Source of the DNA: GCA-020345945 sp964596985 | Lineage (GTDB): Archaea > Thermoproteota > Bathyarchaeia > RBG-16-48-13 > GCA-020345945 | Length of the DNA: 64,000 nt | NCBI GenBank assembly: GCA_964596985.1 | Contig: CAZQWG010000004.1 | Coordinates: 124,001-188,000, forward strand | Reading direction: 5' to 3' | Part shown: positions 36,784 through 45,071 of the stretch, piece after piece | Position numbering within the stretch: position 1 is the first letter of the stretch | How the letters are laid out: every line of letters begins with the position of its first letter | Notes under the pieces: model-generated | Seen by the model: the letters and a program-made list of their open reading frames with translations, nothing else | Database searches by the model: none | Told to the model about the DNA's origin: nothing | Position numbers and translations under genes: made by a program

Positions 36784-36855
36784 TTGAGCGCAGAAGACGA
36801 CGAAGATGAATGGTGGGAGGACGAGGAAGAAGATTGGGAAGAAGAAGAGTGGTAA
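36784..36855 (+). CDS. Candidate acidic, tryptophan-rich microprotein
   Basis: A 23-residue reading frame from TTG 36784, LSAEDDEDEWWEDEEEDW followed by EEEEW. Fifteen of its 23 residues are Asp or Glu and four are Trp. A TATA-like CTTATATCTA at about 36735-36744 and GGAG at 36771-36774 precede it, with TATA about 25 nt before a start site near 36764. The rest of 36653-37151 shows only the promoter of the next gene. A real microprotein is plausible from promoter, ribosome site and striking composition, but a 5' extension or a non-coding role cannot be excluded. Confidence 0.45.
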   Translation: MSAEDDEDEWWEDEEEDWEEEEW

Positions 36856-37070
36856 CCCTCTTCTCCAAAGATCACATCCTTATGAATCGACAAGGCACGG
36901 CTTCTGAAAGAACCTCCTAGAACATTTGGGAAAATCGGATTCTTCTGGCTGATAGTCATGTTCTCTAGCGAGAAACCGATAAGTCCTTATTCCCAGACTA
37001 GTGTGTCAGGATGATGTGAAGCGACGGAGTTGAGCTTTCAGCCATGGCATACACTACGCCACCGACCACC

Positions 37071-37080
37071 TTTATATAAT
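37071..37080 (+). promoter_or_regulatory. Strong TATA box upstream of the 37152 gene
   Basis: TTTATATAAT preceded by purine/C-rich ACC, a near-consensus archaeal TATA element, 72 nt before the start codon at 37152; transcription would begin near 37105. Confidence 0.55.
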
Positions 37081-37151
37081 AAGATCTCACCTCGGTTGGG
37101 ACAACCAAGCACAGAATTTCGTCATCTTCTATCGATTGGGCGGAAGAGAAT

Positions 37152-38171
37152 ATGGATGAGAAGACCAAGAGTCGCGTGAAGACTTCGCTTTTCACGTTGA
37201 TTGGATTGGCCACAATGGGTGTACTAATCTGGTACGTAGGTCCAGGGAGACTTCTAGCCTCACTTCTCTCAGTTTCTATCCCCTGGTTATGCCTATCAGT
37301 GGCGATTAGTCTGATCTACTACTATCTTCGTGCTTTTCGCTGGACTCTTCTTCTCAAACCTGTGAAGAATGGAGTTGTAGTATCGAACGCCTTTTGGATA
37401 ACCATGATCGGTTATATGGCTAACTCCCTCAGCGGCACACGGGTCGGAGGAGAGTTTCTAAGAGCCTTTTTAATGAAGCTTAGAGAAGGTATCGGTTTTT
37501 TCGAGGCGTTCTCATCGATATGTGTAGAAAGAATCCTGGATCTTCTAGGTATCGTTACGATCGGTGTTGTCTCCCTGTCATTCTTCTCTGCAGATATCGT
37601 TCTCCCGCAGTGGTTTATAGACAGTTTTCGGCTGGTCGGTGCTTTTGTCTTGGCTGCAATTACAGGACTAATCATAGCTACCCGAAAAGAGGAGGCGCTA
37701 TCCGATTTCCTAATGCGTGTACTGGCTCTGATTCGACTTCCTGAGAATTGGCGTGAGAAGTTCATGTATTTCTTCAAGACTCTGATTGTTGGAGCCCGGG
37801 GGATAAGTACAGACCTAGGCTCAGTCTTTGTGATCCTCGTCTTCACAGTCGCAGCATGGCTTTTACAGGCAATCTCAGTCTACGCTCTGTTCGTTGCCTT
37901 TGGATTCGACCTTTCCTTGGGATTGGCATTACTCGGATCTATGATTCTTCAAATAACATTCATACTTCCATCACCGCCAGGACAGGCAGGAACCTATGAA
38001 GGGGCATTTGTAGGAATCTTCGTTGCCCTCGGTCTTCCATTAGAGGAGATTCTACCTATGAGTCTGCTCAACCACTTTGTCTATTTCTCTCTGATCGTGC
38101 TCTTTGGTTGGATCGGTATGGGAAAAATGAACATCTCCTTCCGAGAACTAAAGAATCTCGGTAAGCAATAG
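37152..38171 (+). CDS. Lysylphosphatidylglycerol synthase TM-region (UPF0104) membrane protein
   Basis: 339 residues with about eight membrane helices, of the flippase-like/LPG_synthase_TM family. Signature segments: YYYLRAFRWTLLLKP near the N-terminus, NSLSGTRVGGEFLRAFLM, SSICVERILDLLGIV and the late PSPPGQAGTYEGAFVG. In archaea such proteins are often linked to lipid or glycolipid handling at the cell surface; AglD, a glycosyltransferase fused to this domain, is a known relative. No glycosyltransferase domain is present here. The downstream sua5 gene follows after 57 nt. Confidence 0.8.
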   Translation: MDEKTKSRVKTSLFTLIGLATMGVLIWYVGPGRLLASLLSVSIPWLCLSVAISLIYYYLRAFRWTLLLKPVKNGVVVSNAFWITMIGYMANSLSGTRVGGEFLRAFLMKLREGIGFFEAFSSICVERILDLLGIVTIGVVSLSFFSADIVLPQWFIDSFRLVGAFVLAAITGLIIATRKEEALSDFLMRVLALIRLPENWREKFMYFFKTLIVGARGISTDLGSVFVILVFTVAAWLLQAISVYALFVAFGFDLSLGLALLGSMILQITFILPSPPGQAGTYEGAFVGIFVALGLPLEEILPMSLLNHFVYFSLIVLFGWIGMGKMNISFRELKNLGKQ

Positions 38172-38228
38172 GATTCATCGGATTACGTATGGTGGCTGTA
38201 ACTTTTCAGCTCGGAGAGTGAACCCCCC

Positions 38229-38852
38229 TTGCGACGAGTGAACGTACAAGATGCGGTGATCGAGGAAATAGCGGAAGAATTCCTCTCCGGAAGTATTATT
38301 GTATACCCGACCGATACGGTCTATGGACTAGGCTGTGATCCTTTCAACTCTACCGCATTAGCCCGACTTAAACAAGTGAAGAAGAGAGGCAGAAAACCTC
38401 TTCCTCTACTAATAGGATCATCCCAGATAGCGGAAGATCTTGGATGCTTCTCTTCTCAAGCAAGAGTACTTGCCAACACCTTCTGGCCGGGACCGCTTAC
38501 CCTGATAGTCAGAGAAAAAGTTGAATTCCCCGATCCTGTGACCTGTAGCCTCGGAGTAGTAGGGTTAAGGGTGCCAAACCATCGCTTCCTTTTGAGGCTA
38601 CTTCTTCACCTAAAGACCGCGATCGTCGGAACGAGTGCAAATATCTCCGGGCTGCCCCCCTCTACTACTGCAGACGAAGCAGAAGAACAGTTGGGTTCGC
38701 AGGTTGATCTGATTCTTGACGGAGGGAAAAGCCAAGTCGCCCGCCCATCTACCGTAGTCGACATCTCAACCCGGGAGATGAAGCTTCTTCGCGCCGGTGT
38801 AATTCCCTATGACAAAATCAGAAAAGCTGCCGAATCCTCAGACGATCTATAA
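38229..38852 (+). CDS. Threonylcarbamoyl-AMP synthase (Sua5/YrdC)
   Basis: 207 residues, a stand-alone YrdC-type domain without the Sua5 C-terminal extension. It makes threonylcarbamoyl-AMP from threonine, bicarbonate and ATP, the first step of tRNA t6A37 formation. Motifs: VYPTDTVYGLGCDPF near residue 28, KKRGRKPLPLLI, FWPGPLTLIV, GLRVPNH, TSANISGLPP and RPSTVVDI. The start is TTG 38229 or GTG 38238. A Cgi121 KEOPS gene at 39473 acts in the same pathway. Confidence 0.9.
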   Translation: MRRVNVQDAVIEEIAEEFLSGSIIVYPTDTVYGLGCDPFNSTALARLKQVKKRGRKPLPLLIGSSQIAEDLGCFSSQARVLANTFWPGPLTLIVREKVEFPDPVTCSLGVVGLRVPNHRFLLRLLLHLKTAIVGTSANISGLPPSTTADEAEEQLGSQVDLILDGGKSQVARPSTVVDISTREMKLLRAGVIPYDKIRKAAESSDDL

Positions 38853-38893
38853 ACAAAAGACACCTACAACAGCCTCCTGTAGGGTAGGTTTGT

Positions 38894-39451
38894 GTGCTAG
38901 CATTGCTACGAGATTTTAACCTCTTGATCTCCACCTTCAGAAGAAGGGAGGAGGAGGCGTGCACTGAGATATGGTACCTCCTTGAGTTGTTAGGTGATCC
39001 CGATTCCCAGGTTGAACCCTCAAGGATACCTGGGCTGGTTCTCGCTAAGACTTCTCTATCTCCATTCCGGGTTGTCGAAGCTCTCCAAGACATTTTCCGT
39101 ACGTCTCCCGAAGAATTCCACTATGTCTTGAAGGTAATGCCTATTGAAGAAGTGATAGACTCGGACTTGGAGGCGTTGGCGTCTCTTGGAGGGAGGTTAG
39201 AGTCAAAGATCAAGCCCGAAGAGACCTTCCGTATAACCGTTGAGAAGAGATACAGCCACCTTGACCGTGAGAAAGTGATCCATACAGTTGCAGAGAAGAT
39301 CGATCGGAAGGTTGATCTCAAATCTCCATCAAAGATCGTGTGGCTAGAAATCCTGGGTCCAAAGACCGGTGTCTCTGTCTTACGCCCAGACAGTCTTTTC
39401 TCCCTTGAGCGTATACGGCGGGAACTAAGAGACCAGAAACGTGAGCGTTAG
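38894..39451 (+). CDS. THUMP-domain protein
   Basis: 185 residues from GTG 38894. The second half (about residues 90-180) reads as a THUMP RNA-binding domain: EETFRITVEKRYSHLDREKVIHTVAEKIDRKVDLKSPSKIVW in pieces, with the ILGPKTGVSVL ending. No methyltransferase or thiouridylase domain follows, so it resembles Tan1-like adaptors, which help acetylate tRNA cytidine. It sits between two t6A-related genes (sua5, cgi121), supporting a role in tRNA modification. It converges with cgi121. Confidence 0.75.
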   Translation: MLALLRDFNLLISTFRRREEEACTEIWYLLELLGDPDSQVEPSRIPGLVLAKTSLSPFRVVEALQDIFRTSPEEFHYVLKVMPIEEVIDSDLEALASLGGRLESKIKPEETFRITVEKRYSHLDREKVIHTVAEKIDRKVDLKSPSKIVWLEILGPKTGVSVLRPDSLFSLERIRRELRDQKRER

Positions 39452-39472
39452 GAGCGGGAGTCGTCTCATCTT

Positions 39473-40036
39473 TCATTTCTTGGTCGCTAGGAGGGCTCCC
39501 CTCTCTATTACGAGTCCTCTCAAAGCTTCTTCACGGCTTGGTTTTCCCCTACTAGCAGCCTCTATCTCTAGGTCGCTGATTGAGAAGGCTTCTATCAAAC
39601 GTCCAATCTTTCCCTCATCCTGTATCCCCAATACGGAGTCCTCTCTCTGGAAACTGTAACGTCGTTGGAACCGTTCTTGAAAGTTGATGACTTCGTCCTC
39701 CGAGTCTGCCACGACGACAAGGCATATTTTTAAGGTTGCATCTTCTATGCCGACAACCTGGAGTGCTCTGTCTATCTGGTCTTGAGCCGATACATACAGC
39801 AGTATCTCTATGGGCAGTGATCTCGTAATGTTAGATCCTGTCCGGAAGGCGGCCATAGCGTTTACGACAGCGTAGTATACGTGCTGCCAACCCGCGATCG
39901 ATTCGGCGTCGAAGATCTGGACGATCAGACCTTGTGTCCGTATCCAATCGAAAACCCTACTAGCCTGAATCCTCTTTTTTCGGGTGAATCCGGCAATAAG
40001 GAGGTGTTTCTCTTCATCCTGGAGGTATTTCAACAC
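39473..40036 (-). CDS. KEOPS complex subunit Cgi121
   Basis: 187 residues. Cgi121 is the KEOPS subunit that binds tRNA and regulates Bud32 during t6A synthesis. The family's conserved segment is clear: VQIFDAESIAGWQHVYYAV followed by a small/aromatic NAMAAFRTGSNITRSL, then EILLYVSAQDQIDRAL and VVGI. The C-terminal half is the usual variable alpha/beta part. It converges with the THUMP gene and is near sua5, a modest t6A cluster. Other KEOPS genes (Kae1, Bud32, Pcc1) are not in the window. Confidence 0.85.
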   Translation of the reverse strand: MLKYLQDEEKHLLIAGFTRKKRIQASRVFDWIRTQGLIVQIFDAESIAGWQHVYYAVVNAMAAFRTGSNITRSLPIEILLYVSAQDQIDRALQVVGIEDATLKICLVVVADSEDEVINFQERFQRRYSFQREDSVLGIQDEGKIGRLIEAFSISDLEIEAASRGKPSREEALRGLVIERGALLATKK

Positions 40037-40142
40037 CCTTGCTCACTTCTCGGATAATGCATATCTGCAGTCAACCATTTTAGAATGTCCACAACCGAGC
40101 GTCTACCTTTAATGTCTCCTCCTTCAAGATGAAATACGGAGG

Positions 40143-41075
40143 GTGGTGCGTCTCATGTTCAGGTTTGACAAACCGCAAGAAACGGTGAGAATCGGCGGCT
40201 TGACTTTAGGCGGGCAACCTGGAGAATTCCCTACAGTTCTGATCGGCAGTATCTTCTATGATAGGCACAAGATTGTCGAGGATATGAAGACTGGTAAGTT
40301 CGACAAGGAACAGGCCCTCGAGTTGATCCGTTCCGTCGAGGGGTTATCTGAAAAGACGGGTAACCCGTTCATGCTGGATGTGGTTGGAAGTACGCCTCAA
40401 GCCATGGTGCGGTACGTTGACTTTGTTGCAGAGAATTGTGAGGCCCCCTTCCTGGTCGACTCATCCATCGTAGGTGTAAGGCTTTCTGGGATCAAACATG
40501 CGGTCGAGGTGGGTCTCGGCGACAGGTCGGTATACAACTCGATAGACCATTACGCGAAAGAGGAAGAGTTGTCTTCTCTCAACGAGGTCGGGGTCGAGTC
40601 TGCCGTTGTCATGGCGTTCAACCCGCGAGATCTTCGACCGGAAGGAAGACTTAAACTACTTACAGGCAATGAGGAGAAACCCGGCTTGCTGGCAAGGGTT
40701 CGTCAGGCGGGGGTGAAGAATATTATTGTTGATACTGCCGTGCTCGATGTCCCATCGATAGGTCTCTCGGCTCGAACAATCTTCCTCGTAAAAGAACGTT
40801 TGGGGTTACCGTGTGGGTGTGCCCCCTCAAATGCGTTATCCGCTTGGAAGAAGTGTAGCGAGAATTTTGGGGAGATAGGATTCAAGGCATGCCGTGCAAA
40901 CGCCAATGCGATGCCCATACTGATGGGTGCCGATTTCACCCTGTTCGGGCCGATAGCGTACGCAAGTGAGATCTTTCCGGTATGCGCCTTGGCTGATGCC
41001 CTCGTGGCGTACACTGGACAGCACTTTGGTACCAGCATACGAGCCCCAGACCATCCCCTTCGCAGAATCTTCTGA
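40143..41075 (+). CDS. MtrH-like methylcobamide:pterin methyltransferase
   Basis: 310 residues of the MtrH family, which moves a methyl group between a corrinoid and tetrahydromethanopterin (in methanogens the H subunit of the Mtr complex). TIM-barrel motifs include FRFDKPQETVRIGG, GSIFYDRHKIV, GNPFMLDVVGSTPQAM, FLVDSSIVGVRLSG and GAHPHG-region counterpart PCGCAPSNALSAW. No other mtr gene is near. Stand-alone MtrH homologues in non-methanogens are thought to serve methylotrophic corrinoid systems, fitting the MttB/MttC genes at 11-14 kb (inference). Start is GTG at 40143 or 40146, after GGAGG. Confidence 0.85.
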   Translation: MVRLMFRFDKPQETVRIGGLTLGGQPGEFPTVLIGSIFYDRHKIVEDMKTGKFDKEQALELIRSVEGLSEKTGNPFMLDVVGSTPQAMVRYVDFVAENCEAPFLVDSSIVGVRLSGIKHAVEVGLGDRSVYNSIDHYAKEEELSSLNEVGVESAVVMAFNPRDLRPEGRLKLLTGNEEKPGLLARVRQAGVKNIIVDTAVLDVPSIGLSARTIFLVKERLGLPCGCAPSNALSAWKKCSENFGEIGFKACRANANAMPILMGADFTLFGPIAYASEIFPVCALADALVAYTGQHFGTSIRAPDHPLRRIF

Positions 41076-41340
41076 TAGCCAATTCTGGTTGCATTATCGT
41101 CGGGGCATTTCACAAAAGAAAGATGCGTTGTACGTGACAGCAAGGCGGGCTTCAATGGCGTCCGTCCCTAACCGCATCTTTAGTACTAATCTAATCATCA
41201 CTTAATGGCAAGTCTTAACACCCTGAAAATTCAAGATGAATCTTAAGATTCCGGGTGGGTCACTTCGTAAATGTAGCCGTGAGCCACTGCTTCTGCAGAG
41301 TGGTGAGCGATACTAGGGAAGCCGAGCCACTCGTTATCCA

Positions 41341-42750
41341 ATGACAGAGCATGGCTGGGTGGTTGTTGTGGTTTTGATTCGAAACAAACAGGGACTAGTC
41401 GCGAACGGTCAAACAGATCAAGATCGATCTCTTCGAGAGGCGGTTCTCTCTTCTATTGAAGCCGGAATTGCCGCCGTAGATCCTGGGGTTGTGCTTGAGC
41501 GTAGCCTTGTCCTTGACGGAGATGTCTTGAGGATCGAAGGCGAGCGGTTCGATCTGAATCGCTTCGACAACATATATGTCTTGGGCGCCGGAAAAGCGAG
41601 TGGGGCTATGGCCGAATCTGTTGAACGGATTCTTTCGAATCGTGTCACTGGAGGACTCGTAAATATCTTGGAGGGAACCCGCTCGAGATATCAAACCAAG
41701 AAGATCGATCTGGTTGAAACAAGCCATCCGATACCCGGAGAAGCCGGGGTTGAAGGGGCCAAGGGAATCATGAGGATCGCGAACAACGCAGGGGAGAAAG
41801 ACCTGATCATCTTCGTCCTCTCAGGTGGCGGTTCCGCCATTCTACCCCTGCCTGCGTCCGGAGTCTCTCTCAGAGAGATGCAGGAGTTGACCAGTTCGCT
41901 TCTGAAGTCCGGGGCAATAATCACTGAGATAAATACGGTCAGGAAACACCTTTCTTCAATAAAAGGAGGACAGTTGGCTAGAGCCGCCTTTCCTGCAACC
42001 GTATTAGGGCTTACCATTTCTGATGTTGTAGGAGATCCCGTGGATATGATCGCCTCCGGTCCTGCTGTTCCCGATCCAACGACATTCCAAGACGCGAAGA
42101 ATATTCTCGTGAAATACCAGCTTTGGGATGGGGTCCCTGATTCAATCGGCGCTTATATCGAACAGGGTCTAAAAAACCTGGCACTGGAGACCCCCAAGCC
42201 AGGCGACGAGATCTTCAAAAAAGTCTCCACCTTCGTTGTCGGCAACAACCGTGTAGCTCTGAAGGCTATTGAAGAGAAAGCGAGATCGCTAGGATTCAAC
42301 ACAATGATCCTCTCAACGTACCTTGAGGGAGAGGCACGACACGTGGGAACAGTTCTAGCTTCGATCGGACGAGAAGAACTTCGCTTCAACGGACCCATAG
42401 AAAGACCTGCCTTCATTATAGCCGGAGGCGAAACTACTGTAACAGTAATCGGCAGCGGCAAGGGTGGAAGAAACCAAGAACTTGCCCTGTCTTCGGCTTT
42501 CGGGATTCAAGGATTGAAGGGAGCCGTTATAGCCTCTGTTGGAACAGATGGTATCGACGGGCACTCCGAAGCTGCAGGGGGGATCGTCGATTCTGAGAGT
42601 CTCAATAGAGCATTGGAGAAAGATTTGGATGCCCGTGCTCTCCTCGCAAACAATGATTCCTGGGGTTTCTTTGAAGGGATCTCAGACGCTCTCCTCACCG
42701 GTCCGACAGGCACCAACGTCAATGACGTGATGGTCGTCGCGGTTCTCTGA
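41341..42750 (+). CDS. Glycerate 2-kinase (MOFRL family)
   Basis: 469 residues in the longest frame; homology starts near SLREAVLSSIEAGIAAVDP, so a later start (GTG/TTG about 41365-41371) is likely. It phosphorylates D-glycerate to 2-phosphoglycerate. Seen: YVLGAGKASGAMAE, the glycine-rich FVLSGGGSAILPLP, TVRKHLSSIKGGQLA, SDVVGDPVDMIASGP, and the C-terminal MOFRL domain GKGGRNQELALSSA, GTDGIDG, TGPTGTNVNDVMVV. It would channel glycerate, such as that from the Gcl-like enzyme at 9301 after a reductase step, into glycolysis. The 265 nt upstream show no recognised gene. Confidence 0.9.
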   Translation: MTEHGWVVVVVLIRNKQGLVANGQTDQDRSLREAVLSSIEAGIAAVDPGVVLERSLVLDGDVLRIEGERFDLNRFDNIYVLGAGKASGAMAESVERILSNRVTGGLVNILEGTRSRYQTKKIDLVETSHPIPGEAGVEGAKGIMRIANNAGEKDLIIFVLSGGGSAILPLPASGVSLREMQELTSSLLKSGAIITEINTVRKHLSSIKGGQLARAAFPATVLGLTISDVVGDPVDMIASGPAVPDPTTFQDAKNILVKYQLWDGVPDSIGAYIEQGLKNLALETPKPGDEIFKKVSTFVVGNNRVALKAIEEKARSLGFNTMILSTYLEGEARHVGTVLASIGREELRFNGPIERPAFIIAGGETTVTVIGSGKGGRNQELALSSAFGIQGLKGAVIASVGTDGIDGHSEAAGGIVDSESLNRALEKDLDARALLANNDSWGFFEGISDALLTGPTGTNVNDVMVVAVL

Positions 42751-42796
42751 TCTCGACACAGCCCGTTGAGTTTCCCGTAATCGAGTCGTGCTTCTC

Positions 42797-43780
42797 CTAC
42801 TCCTTCGTTGTCTCCGATAGGAGTTCACTATGCGCTGGGGTTCCGATTCTGACCAAGAAAGGGGCATCGCAGGACCCATATCTGACGATTGCCTCTCCCG
42901 GGTCAAGGGTTCTAAGACATTGTTCGACGGTTCTACCTGTTAGTTCATCGTTCCCCGCAAGCCCAAGCGTTTCCTTCATTCTTCTCACGTCGTCCTCGTA
43001 GAAGAGGCAATGGTTGATTATTATGTTGCTGTTGGCAAGAATGTTCTTGCTGATCATTGTCGGGCGGGTCGCTATGGTCACGAGGCCTACGCCGTACTTT
43101 CTGAGTTCTATCGCAAACCGTTCAACGATGCCTGTCCTTGAACTCGGATCCAAGGCAATTCTCTGCGGGGCTATGTGTTGTGCTTCATCGATCAAGTAGA
43201 CGAGCTTCAACCTTGATGCTTCCCCTAATCTTCGAACGTATCTTCCGAGTCTTCTGCTGAAGAGTTGGCTGAATAGGTTCTTCGGTCGGTCGTCTGATAA
43301 AACCGACAGGTCAATGATTGAAATAAACGGGTAGAATAGGGAAGCAAGCCGAAGTTCGCATTTCTCCGAATCGAACACGTTCTTACTTCTTCCAGAGGTG
43401 AAGATCTCGAGACGGGAGATGATCGATTCCGAGCTCTCAGCCCACCATCTGATCTTTTTCACTGTCTCCCCCGGGTTTCTCAACTCATCGATGAGATTCG
43501 AAATGGTCAACCTATCCCTTTTCTGGGAGCATTCCTTCAGCGCCAAGCGGAGGATCCTATTCTGTGTCGGTGAGAAGGCTTCACCCCAGGTCACTTCAAC
43601 GTAGTCATCAATTATGTCGATCCATTCCTCAATCTCTTCGCCTAACTCAAGATCTTTCTCGAGTTCGAAGGGCGGTATCACCAAGTCTCTTCCCGGAATG
43701 AGGGTCTCTGCCACCGGAGATAACTTGGGTAACGTCTTTGCATATTCGCCTGTTCTGTCAAGTATTATTAGAGGCGCTTT
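42797..43780 (-). pseudogene. HerA-like ATPase, 5' half missing at the element junction
   Basis: The frame from 43780 to 42797 encodes 327 residues of a HerA/FtsK-like hexameric DNA translocase. Seen: PLIILDRTGEYAKTLP right at the broken end, Walker B LVYLIDEAQHIAP, the sensor region LVTIATRP and RxxNNIIxH-like NSNIIINHCLF, and a conserved C-terminus. The Walker A P-loop and all of the N-terminal barrel, which should lie upstream, are absent; an in-frame TAA comes 2 codons before the HerA-like sequence. The integrase gene starts 55 nt further on. The missing half is expected beyond the right end of the element. If the short frame (GTG 43714) is translated it cannot bind ATP normally. Confidence 0.75.
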
Positions 43781-43837
43781 TTAGTTCCAAAGATTAAAAT
43801 GCAGTGAACCGTTATCCACCGCGAGGCCGGAAGAGAG

Positions 43838-45022
43838 ATGGGTAAGCTGGTTGAGGAGTGGCTTTCCTCCCATAGTTCGAGTCCGAATACTTGGAGGGCT
43901 TACCGCTACGGGATTGAGCGTTTCGAGGAGTACTGGGGCAGGGACCCTGACACGCTGATTGAGGATAGGGTGAAGCTCTGGAACGAGCGTTTGAAGCTGA
44001 AGGCGGTGGATAACCGTGTTGCCGGGTTCTTCGATTGGCTGGTGGGTCGGGGGTTGGCTTCGAAGACGGCTCACAACTGTTACTGCGCTGTCCGCTCGTT
44101 CTGCATGTATCATGGTGTAGAGCTCCGCAGGGCACCCAGGATGCGGGTGGTCTCCGAGTTTGAGGAGGGGGCGTATCCGACCCAGGAGGAGCTGGGTAAG
44201 ATGGTTGACGCCGCGAAGAACTGGAGGGACAAGGCGCTGATACTGCTCATGGCTCAGAGCGGGCTGAGGATCAGCATGGCCTGCGCCCTTAAAATCAAGG
44301 ATATTGAAGGGTACTGGGACAGGTATATCCTCAGGCGTGTCGTGTGGGACCGTGAGCAGAGGGGGAAGTACCGCTTCAAGGGAGCCGATGTCCTCGTGAT
44401 CGGCCCCGAAGTCGCCGAGTACCTCATCCTCATGCTCGACGAGAGAGCTAAAGAGGAGAAGGAGCTGGGGAAGGAGAGCTGGGTCTTCCGCTCCTACGTT
44501 AAGTACGCCGGTTTCGGCGCGGACAGGGAGACCAAGTACTTCGGCGAGCCACGGCCCTTGGGCACCAGACAGGCATCCAAGATCATCCATCAAGCCGCTT
44601 TGAAGGCAGGTCTGATAGACGGAGCGCCGAGGCGGCGGAACAGGATCCACCCTCACAGCCTCCGGAAATACTTCTTCAACGGTCTGATCAGGGCGGGCAT
44701 GGACGACCTCCACAGGGAATACCTGATGAATCATACGATCAGCCAGACCAAGAAAGCGTACTTCGACAATACTGGTCCAGGACGCATCGAGATCCTCAAG
44801 GCTTACAGGAAGGCGTACCCATTCCTAAGTGCGAAGGGAGTAGGCCCTGAGCTGCACAAGATGAGGCAGACCATACAGGAACTCCGCATGAAGATCAAGG
44901 AGAACGAGCTTCTCTTGATGAAGGTAGACCAAAAGCTGGAAGGCCACGTTCCTCGATATCCAACTCCAAGTCGTCAAGCCGATGCCGAAGCTCACGGAGG
45001 TTACCGGCAACCAGCCGAATAG
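43838..45022 (+). CDS. int: Tyrosine recombinase (integrase)
   Basis: 394 residues. An N-terminal SAM-like core-binding domain (SSHSSSPNTWRAYRYGIERF) is followed by the catalytic domain with the tyrosine-recombinase set: R144 (SGLRISMACALKI), H273 and R276 (HPHSLRKYF), H299 (LMNHT) and nucleophile Y308 (KAYFD). The about 85 residues after the tyrosine form a long helical, coiled-coil-like tail (HKMRQTIQELRMKIKENEL). It is the first gene of the element, next to the broken host gene, as expected for an att-proximal integrase. Its 3' end overlaps the opposing small gene at 44895-45071 by 128 nt. The integrase gene is intact, so integration left it uncut, unlike SSV-type systems. Confidence 0.93.
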   Translation: MGKLVEEWLSSHSSSPNTWRAYRYGIERFEEYWGRDPDTLIEDRVKLWNERLKLKAVDNRVAGFFDWLVGRGLASKTAHNCYCAVRSFCMYHGVELRRAPRMRVVSEFEEGAYPTQEELGKMVDAAKNWRDKALILLMAQSGLRISMACALKIKDIEGYWDRYILRRVVWDREQRGKYRFKGADVLVIGPEVAEYLILMLDERAKEEKELGKESWVFRSYVKYAGFGADRETKYFGEPRPLGTRQASKIIHQAALKAGLIDGAPRRRNRIHPHSLRKYFFNGLIRAGMDDLHREYLMNHTISQTKKAYFDNTGPGRIEILKAYRKAYPFLSAKGVGPELHKMRQTIQELRMKIKENELLLMKVDQKLEGHVPRYPTPSRQADAEAHGGYRQPAE

Positions 45023-45071
45023 TCCTACGGATCTCCCTGACCTCCTCCTCACTGAAAGCCTGAACAGTCAT
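44895..45071 (-). CDS. Small helical protein, unrecognised
   Basis: 58 residues starting MTVQAFSEEEVREIRRT, charged and probably a coiled coil (RELRHRLDDLELDIEERG). Start ATG 45071 overlaps the stop of the 45068 gene by 4 nt, so translation is coupled. The gene runs antiparallel into the integrase 3' end. Supported by the coupling and coiled-coil pattern; the C-terminal part could be a shadow of the integrase frame. Confidence 0.5.
   Translation of the reverse strand: MTVQAFSEEEVREIRRTIRLVAGNLRELRHRLDDLELDIEERGLPAFGLPSSREARSP

Noticed and set aside
41220..41340. Possible structured RNA before glycerate kinase
   Set aside because: Only a 5-bp hairpin (CCACT/AGTGG) could be drawn; no family features.
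43781..44734. 317-residue minus-strand frame opposite the integrase
   Set aside because: Pro- and Arg-rich shadow of the integrase with no motif or ribosome site; the plus-strand integrase has a full catalytic set.
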